A stretch of DNA of 64,000 nt, taken from Rhodospirillales bacterium 24-66-33 (GTDB lineage: Bacteria; Pseudomonadota; Alphaproteobacteria; Reyranellales; Reyranellaceae). A program made the position numbers and the translations under genes. The notes under the pieces were generated by a model. The model searched no databases. It saw only the letters and a list, made by a program, of their open reading frames with translations, and was not told the origin of the DNA. Numbering within the stretch: the stretch's first letter is position 1; each line of letters opens with the position of its first letter. This document shows, one piece after another, positions 1 through 7,527 of this stretch. Location of the stretch: the NCBI GenBank assembly GCA_002281855.1, contig NCHQ01000010.1:62001-126000 (forward strand). Reading direction: 5' to 3'.

Positions 1-1118
1 GCCAGCACGCCCTGCGCCAGGTCGTGGGTAAAGACGACGACACAGACGGTCACGATCATCACCACGCTCGAGGTCGGCGGATGGCGGCGCAGGTTCGGGA
101 TCGAGTTCCAGCTGAAGGTGCCGATCGACACCATGATCATGACCGCGACCAGCGCCGGCATCGGGATGCGCCCGACCAGCGGCCCCAGCACCGCGAGCAG
201 GAACAGCAGTGCGGCGCCTGCGACGAAAGTCGAAAGGCGCGTGCGCCCGCCCGAGGTCACGTTGATCACCGACTGGCCGATCATCGCGCAGCCACCCATG
301 CCGCCCACGAGGGCCGCGGCGATGTTGGCGCCGCCCTGGCCCAGGCATTCGCGGCGCTTGTCGCTGTCGGTATCGGTCATGTCGTCGACGATCTGCGCCG
401 TCAGCATCGATTCGAGCAGGCCGACGGCCGCCATGGTCGCCGAGTAGGGCAGGATGATCTGCAGCGTCTCCCAGGTGAACGGCACCTGCGGCAGGGCGAG
501 GCTCGGCAGCGCCTCCGGCAGCTTGCCCATGTCGCCCACCGTATGAACCGGCAGGTCGAAGCCGATGCTGACCGCCGCAAGCACGACGATGGCCACGAGC
601 GGCGAGGGGACGAGGGTGGTGAGGCGCGGCAGCAGGTAGATGATGGCGAGGCCGGCGGCGATCATCGCATAGGTGTGCCACGACACGCCGACCAACTGCG
701 GGATCTGCGCCATGAAGATCAGGATGGCGAGCGCATTGACGAAGCCGGTGATCACCGAGCGCGAGACGAACTGCATCAGGAGGTCGAGGCGCAAAAAACC
801 CGCCGCGATCTGGATCAGGCCCATCAGGATGGTGGCGGCGAACAGGTATTCGACACCGTGGTCGCGCACCAGCGGCGTCACGAGCACAGCGACCGCGGCG
901 GTGGCCGCGGAGATCATGCCCGGCCGTCCGCCCAGCAGGGAGATGACGATGGCGATTGCCACCGAGGCCCACAGGCCGACCCTCGGATCGACGCCGGCGA
1001 TGATCGAGAAGCCGATGGCTTCCGGGATGAGGGCGAGGGCCACGACCAGGCCCGCGAGGAAATCGCGGCGCGCCTGGCCGAGGCTCCCGAACCATTGAGA
1101 CTTGAAGCTGGTGAACAT
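1..1118 (-). CDS. SulP-family inorganic anion permease (3' part cut by window edge)
   Basis: Inner-membrane anion carrier of the SulP (SLC26-like) family, moving sulfate, bicarbonate or a similar anion. The 372 visible codons start [20 protein letters not shown] and run straight into hydrophobic segments. The first, beginning [20 protein letters not shown], is the typical SulP first helix; later segments include [20 protein letters not shown]. Glycine-rich stretches [18 protein letters not shown] and [20 protein letters not shown] (family core) are present. The C-terminal STAS domain would lie beyond the window, so its presence and the substrate cannot be judged. The gene points out of the window and has an unusually long leader. 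Family assignment is firm; substrate is unknown. Confidence 0.9.
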   Translation of the reverse strand, partial: MFTSFKSQWFGSLGQARRDFLAGLVVALALIPEAIGFSIIAGVDPRVGLWASVAIAIVISLLGGRPGMISAATAAVAVLVTPLVRDHGVEYLFAATILMGLIQIAAGFLRLDLLMQFVSRSVITGFVNALAILIFMAQIPQLVGVSWHTYAMIAAGLAIIYLLPRLTTLVPSPLVAIVVLAAVSIGFDLPVHTVGDMGKLPEALPSLALPQVPFTWETLQIILPYSATMAAVGLLESMLTAQIVDDMTDTDSDKRRECLGQGGANIAAALVGGMGGCAMIGQSVINVTSGGRTRLSTFVAGAALLFLLAVLGPLVGRIPMPALVAVMIMVSIGTFSWNSIPNLRRHPPTSSVVMIVTVCVVVFTHDLAQGVL

Positions 1119-1378
1119 TGGAGATCGCTGAACAGGCACAGGAGTCCGCGAGCTTCCTCGCCAGCGGGCGAAGAGGGCGTGTGGAGCGTTCCCTGTGAGG
1201 GTTGCCCGGCGGATCGGCGGCCGGAATAGCCACCCGGGGTTTCACCGGGTCCATGCGAGTGAGCGCGTGCGTAGACCACGCCCAGACATCGAAAGCAATC
1301 CCGATGCCATGGATACGCCGCTTGCAACTTCCACAGTCCGGAAACGTTCAACGCCGCACGTCCATTGAGGAGCATGCG
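1119..1378. other. 260-bp divergent intergenic region with hairpins on the SulP side
   Basis: Lies between the SulP gene (minus) and the lysine-repeat gene (plus). Read on the minus strand it can form a 6-bp hairpin at 1250-1232 (ACCCGG, 7-nt loop, CCGGGT). About 60 nt closer to the SulP start is a GC-rich stem around CTTCGCCCGCTGGCGAGG. It could hold both promoters and possibly a cis-acting RNA leader for the permease. No known riboswitch consensus was recognised. Confidence 0.3.
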
Positions 1379-1675
1379 ATGGCTGCGAAGAAGAAGGTCG
1401 CGAGGAAAAAGGTCGCCAAGAAAGTAGCGAAGAAGAAAGTCGCCAAGAAGAAAGTCGCCAAGAAGAAAGTCGTCAAGAAGAACACGCGCAAGAGCGCTGC
1501 CAAGCGCGAACTGATCGACACCGGCACCAACAAGCTGTTCGTGCGGCGCAATGCACGCGGCACCTCCTTCAAGGAAGTCGAGGATGTGGGCCGTTCGCTG
1601 ACGGCCGATCGTCGTCGCAAGGCCAAGACCGTTGCCAAGCCCGGCCAGGGCGACAAGGGCGACCGGCGCCGCTAG
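1379..1675 (+). CDS. Lysine-repeat (histone H1-like) small basic protein
   Basis: A 98-aa, strongly basic protein. Residues about 1-35 are repeats of K-K-V-A-K of the sort found in histone H1-like bacterial DNA-binding proteins. The rest is a conserved-looking tail (ELIDTGTNKLFVRRNARGTS, then DVGRSLTADRRRKAK). The start ATG is preceded by GAGGAG with an 8-nt gap; upstream in-frame codons lack such a site. By composition it probably binds DNA or RNA, but this is inferred. The lysine region is built on tandem 15-bp units, so its length may vary between strains. It converges on the esterase gene, 30 bp away. Confidence 0.75.
   Translation: MAAKKKVARKKVAKKVAKKKVAKKKVAKKKVVKKNTRKSAAKRELIDTGTNKLFVRRNARGTSFKEVEDVGRSLTADRRRKAKTVAKPGQGDKGDRRR
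1424..1483 (+). repeat. Four tandem 15-bp units encoding VAKKK
   Basis: Consecutive units GTAGCGAAGAAGAAA, GTCGCCAAGAAGAAA (twice, identical) and GTCGTCAAGAAGAAC lie inside the lysine-repeat gene. Each encodes one V-A/V-K-K-K/N block. Near-identical units allow slippage that would change the basic tail by five residues without breaking the frame. Confidence 0.85.
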
Positions 1676-1705
1676 CGCGACGCCGCCCAGGCAGAGTCTC
1701 GAGCC

Positions 1706-2707
1706 TCAGGCGCTTCGTGCGGACAGGCGGTGCTCGAGGAAGAAGCGCACGAACTCGCCGCTGGCGTCGGGGCCGCGCGGATCGGTGAAGGACCCGAGCA
1801 CGCTGCCGCCGGACCAGGCGTGCCCCAGCCCTTGCAGCACCCACTGCTCCCCGATCGCGCGCTCCTGGTCGTCGAATCGAATCGTGCGCGTGAAGGCGAT
1901 GCCGGTCCCGGTTTCACCGTGCGAGACGTTTGTGCGTACGCCCGGTCCGCCGGACGCCTGTTCGCTGGCCTGGTCGCCGTTCACCGGATTGACCGTCTCG
2001 TCGCGATCGCCGTGGAAGACGATGGTCGGGACCACGGGGCCGGTCCGCACGGGAAGGCGGGCGGCGGGAGCGCCCTGCCGCATCGCCGAGAAGGCGGCAT
2101 GCATGTCGCGCGCGGCGCCGCAGGCGAGGCCCGAATGGATGCCGACCGCGGCGTAGAGGTCGGGATAGGTGGTGCCCATGATGGCCGCTGCCGCGCCGCC
2201 GGCCGAGAGGCCCGCGACATAGACCCGGTCTTCGTCGGCGGCATGGTCTCGCAGGATCTGCCGTGTGACCTCGGCGATCAGGTGCGGCTCGCCGAGGTCG
2301 CGAATCTGGTCGCCCACCTTGAACCAGTTCCAGCAGTTGTTGGGGTTCGCGGACTTGGGCTGCTCGGGATAGGCGACGAGGAAGCGCCGCTCGTCGGCGA
2401 GCTCGTTCATGCGCGTGCCGGCCGCGAAATCATCCGGCGACTGGCTGCAGCCGTGCAGCATCACGATCAGCGGCAGGGGCCGTCCGTCGTGTCCGGCGGG
2501 GATGTAGAGCTTGAAGCGGCGCTCTCCCGCGGCGCTCGCCACGGTGTGATAGTCGAAGGACGGTGGTGCGCCTTCGCGATGGTCGGCGACGGGGGGCTCG
2601 GTTGGACCATCCGTCAGGGCGCGCATCGCTTCGACGAGCTTGCCGTCACGTGCGAGTCGAAGGACCTCGATCACGTCGGCGCGGGATAACAACATCGGGG
2701 TACTCAT
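1706..2707 (-). CDS. PHB depolymerase-family esterase (alpha/beta hydrolase)
   Basis: A 333-aa esterase of the type-1 polyhydroxyalkanoate depolymerase catalytic-domain family (Esterase_phd; also feruloyl/acetylxylan esterases). The visible fold signature is an oxyanion-hole stretch LIVMLHGCSQS (80-90). The nucleophile elbow GLSAGG places Ser168, the acid is in HGDRDETVN (Asp236), and the histidine is in GLGHAWSGG (His296). No clear secretion signal is seen at the N terminus, so it may act inside the cell or leave by another route. The polymer or ester substrate cannot be read from sequence. It is encoded alone, convergent with the lysine-repeat gene and divergent from the small secreted protein gene. 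Confidence 0.85.
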   Translation of the reverse strand: MSTPMLLSRADVIEVLRLARDGKLVEAMRALTDGPTEPPVADHREGAPPSFDYHTVASAAGERRFKLYIPAGHDGRPLPLIVMLHGCSQSPDDFAAGTRMNELADERRFLVAYPEQPKSANPNNCWNWFKVGDQIRDLGEPHLIAEVTRQILRDHAADEDRVYVAGLSAGGAAAAIMGTTYPDLYAAVGIHSGLACGAARDMHAAFSAMRQGAPAARLPVRTGPVVPTIVFHGDRDETVNPVNGDQASEQASGGPGVRTNVSHGETGTGIAFTRTIRFDDQERAIGEQWVLQGLGHAWSGGSVLGSFTDPRGPDASGEFVRFFLEHRLSARSA

Positions 2708-2889
2708 TTCTGTACGCGTGGCAGAGGACTATTCGAAGAGCGTCGGGCCGTCCAACCCGACGATCCTCTCGCGCGGTCCCTACCGCGTGCAGTTACGCAT
2801 CGCGTCGCCGCAGGTTCCGGCGCATTCCACGCAACGTCGGCCCTTTCGAGCAGTTGACGGAGGGTATCCGTCAGGTTCGGGAGGTCGGC

Positions 2890-3255
2890 GTGCACTTTTT
2901 TTCAATGACCGCGATTGCCGGTGTCATGGTTGCGGTTTCGACCGCCGCCTTCGCCGATTCCTGGCGGGCGAAACCGGTCCTCGAATCGCGGTCGCCCATG
3001 CTTTGCCGCCAAGCGGACGTCTCGAAGCTCTTCTTCGCCTTCGCGGAGATGGGCGGTGACCTGTCGGTGAAGGCCGGAGAGGGCGATCCGTTCCTCGTGC
3101 CTGTCTCGGCCGACGGTTCCGTCGCCCGCACCATCTCGATCCCCGTCGGCCAGAAGACGTTCACGGTCGATCTCACCGGGAATGCCCGAGGCCGCGACCT
3201 GCAGGTCTACAATCGCGACTATGCCTGCCTGTTCAAGCTGCAGCCTCTGTCCTGA
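2890..3255 (+). CDS. Small secreted protein of unknown function
   Basis: A 121-aa product with a signal peptide (HFFSMTAIAGVMVAVSTAAFA, cleavage expected after AFA) and a mature part with two cysteines (MLCRQ and YACLF) that could form a disulfide. Start chosen at GTG 2890 because GGGAGG sits five bases upstream; ATG 2905 is the alternative and shortens the signal peptide. No family recognised. It ends 18 bp before the Fur-box-like element of the first fecI gene, so it may be near the iron module by chance. Confidence 0.65.
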   Translation: MHFFSMTAIAGVMVAVSTAAFADSWRAKPVLESRSPMLCRQADVSKLFFAFAEMGGDLSVKAGEGDPFLVPVSADGSVARTISIPVGQKTFTVDLTGNARGRDLQVYNRDYACLFKLQPLS

Positions 3256-3273
3256 TGCGTCATTCTTTGTAAT

Positions 3274-3288
3274 TGCGAAGCATTCGCA
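3274..3288. promoter_or_regulatory. Fur-box-like palindrome upstream of fecI-1
   Basis: TGCGAAGCATTCGCA has perfect 6-bp arms (TGCGAA/TTCGCA) around three bases, 20 bp before the preferred GTG start of the first sigma gene. A sister element with the same TGCGA...TGCA outline stands before the second sigma gene. This resembles the Fur boxes of alphaproteobacteria; iron repression through Fur is inferred. Confidence 0.6.
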
Positions 3289-3308
3289 GTTTCAATATCG
3301 TCGCGGGC

Positions 3309-3809
3309 GTGCCGTCCGAGACCACCACCCTGTATGTCGAGCATCGTGGCTCGCTGGTCGATTATGCGACCGGCATCGTGGGCTCGCGTACCCAGGCCGA
3401 GGAACTGGTGCAGGAAGCCTGGCTGCGCTTCGACGAGGTGGCGCGTCAGCGCTTCCTCGACGAGCCGTTGGGCTACCTGTATCGCATCGTCCGCAACCTG
3501 GCGCTCGACGGCCGCCGCCGCAGCGCGCGCGAGACCGAAGCCCTGGCCAACGGCGTCGCCGAGGCGGTGACGGCGCCCGGTGTCGCGGCCACGCCGGAAA
3601 TGCTGACGCTCTACCGTGACGAACTTCGTCTGCTGGAGCAGGCGCTGGCTGAACTGCCGGAGCGCACGCGCCGAGCCTTCGAGATGCACCGGCTGGAGGG
3701 CTGCAAGCTCCGCGAGATCGCCGAGCGTCTCGGCATATCCCTGCCGCTGGCGCACAAGCTGGTGTCCGACGCGATCGCGCACTGCAAGAAGCGGCTGGGC
3801 TGGAAATAA
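3309..3809 (+). CDS. FecI-type ECF sigma factor (module 1)
   Basis: A 166-aa ECF sigma factor of the FecI group, expected to direct transcription of iron-uptake genes once released by its FecR partner. Region 2 spans about 15-75 (AEELVQEAWLRFDE, then LGYLYRIVRNLALDGRRR). Region 4 spans about 105-160 (LPERTRRAFEMHRLEGCKLR and IAERLGISLPLAHKLVSDAI). A longer TTG start at 3273 was rejected because it overlaps the Fur-box-like palindrome; GTG 3309 aligns with the start of the paralogue. The fecR and TonB-receptor genes follow on the same strand. Family certain, start moderately so. Confidence 0.9.
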   Translation: MPSETTTLYVEHRGSLVDYATGIVGSRTQAEELVQEAWLRFDEVARQRFLDEPLGYLYRIVRNLALDGRRRSARETEALANGVAEAVTAPGVAATPEMLTLYRDELRLLEQALAELPERTRRAFEMHRLEGCKLREIAERLGISLPLAHKLVSDAIAHCKKRLGWK

Positions 3810-3831
3810 TTCCGCCGCTTCGCATAAATCA

Positions 3832-3858
3832 TTAGAAAACCGGACACACCGGGCGTTG
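3832..3858 (+). promoter_or_regulatory. Candidate FecI-dependent promoter before fecR-1
   Basis: TTAGAAAA, 14 bases, then CGTTG, located between fecI-1 and fecR-1. Exactly the same two blocks with the same 14-base spacing occur again before the TonB receptor gene at 4924-4950. The layout fits the -35/-10 pair of an ECF promoter. Function is inferred from the match. Confidence 0.45.
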
Positions 3859-3893
3859 GCAGTATGCGGGGCGGGTCTCCGTATGAGGAGGGG

Positions 3894-4895
3894 ATGGAGC
3901 GCGTGACGGATGCCGACGCCGAACGGGCCTCGAATGAAGCCACCGACTGGCTGATCCTCCTGGAGGAGGAGCCGGACGACGCCGAGCTGCGCCGCCGCTT
4001 CGAGGAATGGCTGAAGGCCCGGCCCGAAAACGAATCCGCCTGGGCATCGACGCGTCGCTTCTCCGAGATGGCCGCCCTCCTGCCCGCTGCGCGCGAGGCC
4101 GGCGTCGTCGCGACGACGACGCGAGCCGGTGCGCAGGTCCTGTCAATGAGGCCGCGGACCGCCGCCCGGCGCTGGGCGATGCCCGCGCTGGCTCTCGCGG
4201 CGGCGGCCTGTCTCGCTCTGTGGGCGGGGCCCGCGATGCTCCTGCAGTGGCGCGCCGATCACGTGACCGGGACTGCTGAGCTGCGCCAGGTCGACCTGCC
4301 CGACGGCAGCCGCGTGACCCTGGCGCCGGCCAGCGCGATCGCCGTCGCGATGGCCGACGACCAGCCGGGGCGCCGCGTGCAGCTTCTTTCGGGCGAGGCC
4401 TTCTTCCAGGTGCGGCCCGATCCCGCGCGGCCCTTCCGGGTGACGGCGCGGGACGTTGAGGCGACGGTGCTGGGCACGAGCTTCGACGTCCGCCTCGGCA
4501 GCGACGATGTCGCCGTGTCTGTCGAGCAGGGGATCGTCGCCGTTGCCTCGGCCGGCGCGCCCATCGAGAGTGCAGAGAAGCTCGTCGCCGGTCAGTTCGT
4601 GCGCGTCACCACGGGCGGCGCCGCGATGCGGGGCAGCGAGCAGCCCGAGCTGGTCGCCGCCTGGCGCCAGGGTCAGCTCTATGCCCAGGAGACTCGCCTC
4701 GGCGACGCGATCGACCAGCTGCGTCGCTACTTCGGCGGCACGATCGTGCTGACCGACGGCGGGCTCGCCGAGCGCCGCATCACCGGCGCCTACAATCTCG
4801 CTGACCCCGAGGATGCGTTGCGCGGCATGGCGCGCGTACATGGCGCCAAGGTACGCCGCGTGACGCCGTGGCTGCTGGTCGTCTCCGCCTCGTGA
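3894..4895 (+). CDS. FecR-type anti-sigma/sensor protein (module 1)
   Basis: A 333-aa single-pass inner-membrane regulator. The cytoplasmic N terminus (ATDWLILLEEEPDDAELRRR, about 16-50, DUF4880-type) binds the sigma factor, a membrane segment lies at about 95-116, and the periplasmic FecR domain follows (GSRVTLAPASAIAVAM; GEAFFQVRPDPARPFRV). The C-terminal STN-like part ends in TPWLLVVSAS. It should read the receptor's signalling domain and control FecI-1. Start set at ATG 3894, just after AGGAGG, though the gap is only two bases; ATG 3864 and GTG 3903 are alternatives. It follows fecI-1 by 84 bp and precedes the receptor by 137 bp. Confidence 0.9.
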   Translation: MERVTDADAERASNEATDWLILLEEEPDDAELRRRFEEWLKARPENESAWASTRRFSEMAALLPAAREAGVVATTTRAGAQVLSMRPRTAARRWAMPALALAAAACLALWAGPAMLLQWRADHVTGTAELRQVDLPDGSRVTLAPASAIAVAMADDQPGRRVQLLSGEAFFQVRPDPARPFRVTARDVEATVLGTSFDVRLGSDDVAVSVEQGIVAVASAGAPIESAEKLVAGQFVRVTTGGAAMRGSEQPELVAAWRQGQLYAQETRLGDAIDQLRRYFGGTIVLTDGGLAERRITGAYNLADPEDALRGMARVHGAKVRRVTPWLLVVSAS

Positions 4896-4923
4896 CGTCC
4901 GATCACGCGCTCGAACGAATTTC

Positions 4924-4950
4924 TTAGAAAAGTCCGCGAGTCACTCGTTG
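4924..4950 (+). promoter_or_regulatory. Candidate FecI-dependent promoter before TonB receptor 1
   Basis: TTAGAAAA, 14 bases, then CGTTG, about 80 bp upstream of the receptor start and identical in blocks and spacing to the element before fecR-1. Likely lets the sigma factor drive the receptor gene separately. Confidence 0.45.
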
Positions 4951-5032
4951 CCCCAGTGAAGGAACGAATGCGCTGCCCTCCATCGCACGTCGATGGGCAG
5001 CGTCCGATGTTCCTGCTCTGCGGGGAGATGTT

Positions 5033-7504
5033 GTGGCGATGGACAAGCGTTTGGGTTCTCTGGGCGTCGGGGCGATGCTGGGCACGTCCGCGATCACGAT
5101 GGTTCTCGCGGCGGGCGCTACCCCGGCCGTCGCGCAATCGCCCGACGTGCAGACCGTCCAGGCGCCGGCGCAACGCAGCTTCAACATCGGACCGCAGTCG
5201 CTCGCCAGCGCACTGCCGCTGTTCGGACAGCAGTCCGGGCGCCAGATCTCCGCCGATGCCGCGCTCGTGCGCGGTGTCTCGACCCAGGGAGTGCAGGGGG
5301 CGATGAGCGTCGACGAGGCGCTGCAGCGTCTGCTCGCGGGCACCGGACTCACCTACAGTCTGCTCGGCGGCACGACCATCGCGCTCCAGCGCGTCGGCCA
5401 GGCTCCGCTCGATCCCTCGACGCTGCAACTCGATCCCGTTCAGGTGCAGGGCGTCTTTGCGGTTCCATCACAGGCGATGATCGACAACATCCCGCCGGCC
5501 TATGCCGGAGGGCAGGTGGCGACAGGCGGCCAGCTCGGCCTGCTCGGCAATCGCGACGTCATGGAAACGCCGTTCAACCAGACGAGCTACACCGCGCAGA
5601 AGGCGCAGGATCAGCAGGCGCAGACCATTCGCGACGTCCTGATCGACGATCCGTCGGTCCGCATCGTGCGGCCGACCGGCAACAACGGCGCGCAGAACAT
5701 GATGATCCGCGGCTTCACGGTCGAGAGCATGGACATCGCCTATGGCGGGCTCTACGGGCTGCTGCCCACCTACGCGATCGGCGTCGAGCTGGCGGAGCGC
5801 ATCGAGGTGCTGAAAGGGCCGAGCGCGATGCTGAACGGCATGTCGCCCAGCGGCGCGATCGGCGGCACGATCAACGTCGTCCCGAAGCGCGCCCACGACG
5901 AGCCGATGAACCGCGCGACGGCCGCCTACAGTTCGGCCGCGCAGTTCGGCGGCGCCGTCGATGTCGGCCGCCGCTTCGGCCCCGAGAAGGAACTGGGCGT
6001 GCGCCTTAACGGCGCCTATCGCGCCGGCCAGACGGCGGTGATGTGGAATGCCGAGGAGCTGGGGCTCGGGACGATCGGCATCGACTATCGCGGCGACGGC
6101 TTCCGCCTGTCCTTGGATGGCGGCTACCAGTCCCAGTACATCAGCGGCGGTGTCGGCTATGTCAGCGTGGCCGCCGGCGCGCCGGTGCCCGGCGTGCCCG
6201 ATCTCAACAACAACTTCATCCTGCCGTGGACCAAAACCTATTCGCAGGATCTGTTTGGCGCGCTGCGGGCCGAGGTCGATGTCTGGCCCGGCGTGACCCT
6301 CTATGGCGCCATTGGCGCGCACGACAATCGCTGGAACTCGCTGTGGTCGGGTGATCCGATCGTCACGGGGCTCAACGGCAACAGCACGCAGACGCCGCTC
6401 AACAATACGTCCTACGAGACGAAATGGACGAGCGAGATCGGCCTGCGCGGCGAGGCCCAGACGGGTCCGGTCGGGCACACATTCGCCATCAGCGCGACGC
6501 GCTATCAGCAGGTGTTCGGCTTCGGTCGCGGCATCGGCACCGCCTACGCCTCGAACATCTACACCCCGAACGTCGTCGCGCGCCCCAACATCACGGCCCA
6601 GTCGCCTCGGAAGTCGAGTACGCTGCAGCTCAACAGCTTCGCCGTTGCCGACACGCTTTCCTTCGCGCAGAAGCGTGTTCAGCTCACCGTCGGCGCGCGC
6701 TACCAGCAGATAATGGGCGAGAATTTCAATCTTGCGAACGGCGCTCTCACCTCGGCCTACCTGCAGGACGCGATCAGCCCCTCGGTGGCGCTGGTCGTGC
6801 GCCCGTGGAAGGAGGTCTCGTTCTACGGCAACTTCATCCAGGGCCTGCAGCCCGGCACGGTCGTCGGTCCGACCTTCGTCAATGCCGGCCAGGTCTTCCC
6901 GCCCTACCAGTCGACGCAGTTCGAGTTCGGTACCAAAGTCGACTGGGGTAAGTTCACGACGACGCTCAGCGCCTTCCAGATCAGCCAGCCCAGCGCCATC
7001 GCCAACGCCGCGACCAACACGCTCACGCAGAACGGCCTGCAGCGCAATCGCGGCATCGAGCTCAACGTGTTCGGTACGCCGACCGAGGGCGTGCGGCTGC
7101 TGGGTGGCGCGATGTTCCAGGAAGCGATCCTGGTCAGTACGGCGGGCGGCGTGAACGATGGCTGGCAGGCCGCCGGCGCGCCCAACGTGCAGGTGAACCT
7201 CGCCGGCGAATGGGACACGCCGTTCGTCCGCGGCCTGACTCTCGACGGAAGGGTGATCTACACCGGCACGCAGTATGTCGGCCTCACCAACCCGCGGCAG
7301 AGCATCCCCGACTGGGTGCGCTTCGACGTCGGCGCGCGTTACGTGATCGCCGATGCGCAGAGCCCGACCGGCAAGCCGGTGGCGATCCGCTTCAACGTCG
7401 AGAACCTGCTCGACACCAATTACTGGTCGATGGTGTCGTCCACCACGCGCCTCAACGTCGGCACCCCGCGCACCTTCCGCCTCGCCCTGACGACGGACTT
7501 CTAG
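5033..7504 (+). CDS. TonB-dependent siderophore receptor with STN signalling domain (module 1)
   Basis: An 823-aa outer-membrane transducer. Signal peptide (about 1-35, ending PAVAQS), then a secretin/TonB N-terminal signalling domain (about 48-118, FNIGPQSLASALPLFGQQSG). The plug runs about 175-295 (RDVLIDDPSVRI, IEVLKGPSAMLNGMSPSGAI) and a beta barrel ends in the outer-membrane-type final Phe (LALTTDF). It should bind a ferric siderophore and signal to FecR-1. GTG 5033 has GGGGAG five bases upstream; ATG 5039 in the same frame is equally possible. The ligand cannot be told. The PepSY membrane protein starts 24 bp downstream. Confidence 0.93.
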   Translation: MAMDKRLGSLGVGAMLGTSAITMVLAAGATPAVAQSPDVQTVQAPAQRSFNIGPQSLASALPLFGQQSGRQISADAALVRGVSTQGVQGAMSVDEALQRLLAGTGLTYSLLGGTTIALQRVGQAPLDPSTLQLDPVQVQGVFAVPSQAMIDNIPPAYAGGQVATGGQLGLLGNRDVMETPFNQTSYTAQKAQDQQAQTIRDVLIDDPSVRIVRPTGNNGAQNMMIRGFTVESMDIAYGGLYGLLPTYAIGVELAERIEVLKGPSAMLNGMSPSGAIGGTINVVPKRAHDEPMNRATAAYSSAAQFGGAVDVGRRFGPEKELGVRLNGAYRAGQTAVMWNAEELGLGTIGIDYRGDGFRLSLDGGYQSQYISGGVGYVSVAAGAPVPGVPDLNNNFILPWTKTYSQDLFGALRAEVDVWPGVTLYGAIGAHDNRWNSLWSGDPIVTGLNGNSTQTPLNNTSYETKWTSEIGLRGEAQTGPVGHTFAISATRYQQVFGFGRGIGTAYASNIYTPNVVARPNITAQSPRKSSTLQLNSFAVADTLSFAQKRVQLTVGARYQQIMGENFNLANGALTSAYLQDAISPSVALVVRPWKEVSFYGNFIQGLQPGTVVGPTFVNAGQVFPPYQSTQFEFGTKVDWGKFTTTLSAFQISQPSAIANAATNTLTQNGLQRNRGIELNVFGTPTEGVRLLGGAMFQEAILVSTAGGVNDGWQAAGAPNVQVNLAGEWDTPFVRGLTLDGRVIYTGTQYVGLTNPRQSIPDWVRFDVGARYVIADAQSPTGKPVAIRFNVENLLDTNYWSMVSSTTRLNVGTPRTFRLALTTDF

Positions 7505-7527
7505 GGCGTCATTGCGCGGTGGCAGTG

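Noticed and set aside
24..1229. 401-codon plus-strand open frame over the SulP gene
   Set aside because: Charged low-complexity translation. The minus strand codes an unmistakable SulP permease across the same bases.
3273..3308. TTG start for fecI-1 at 3273
   Set aside because: It overlaps the Fur-box-like palindrome, has no ribosome site, and the added residues have no counterpart in the paralogue.
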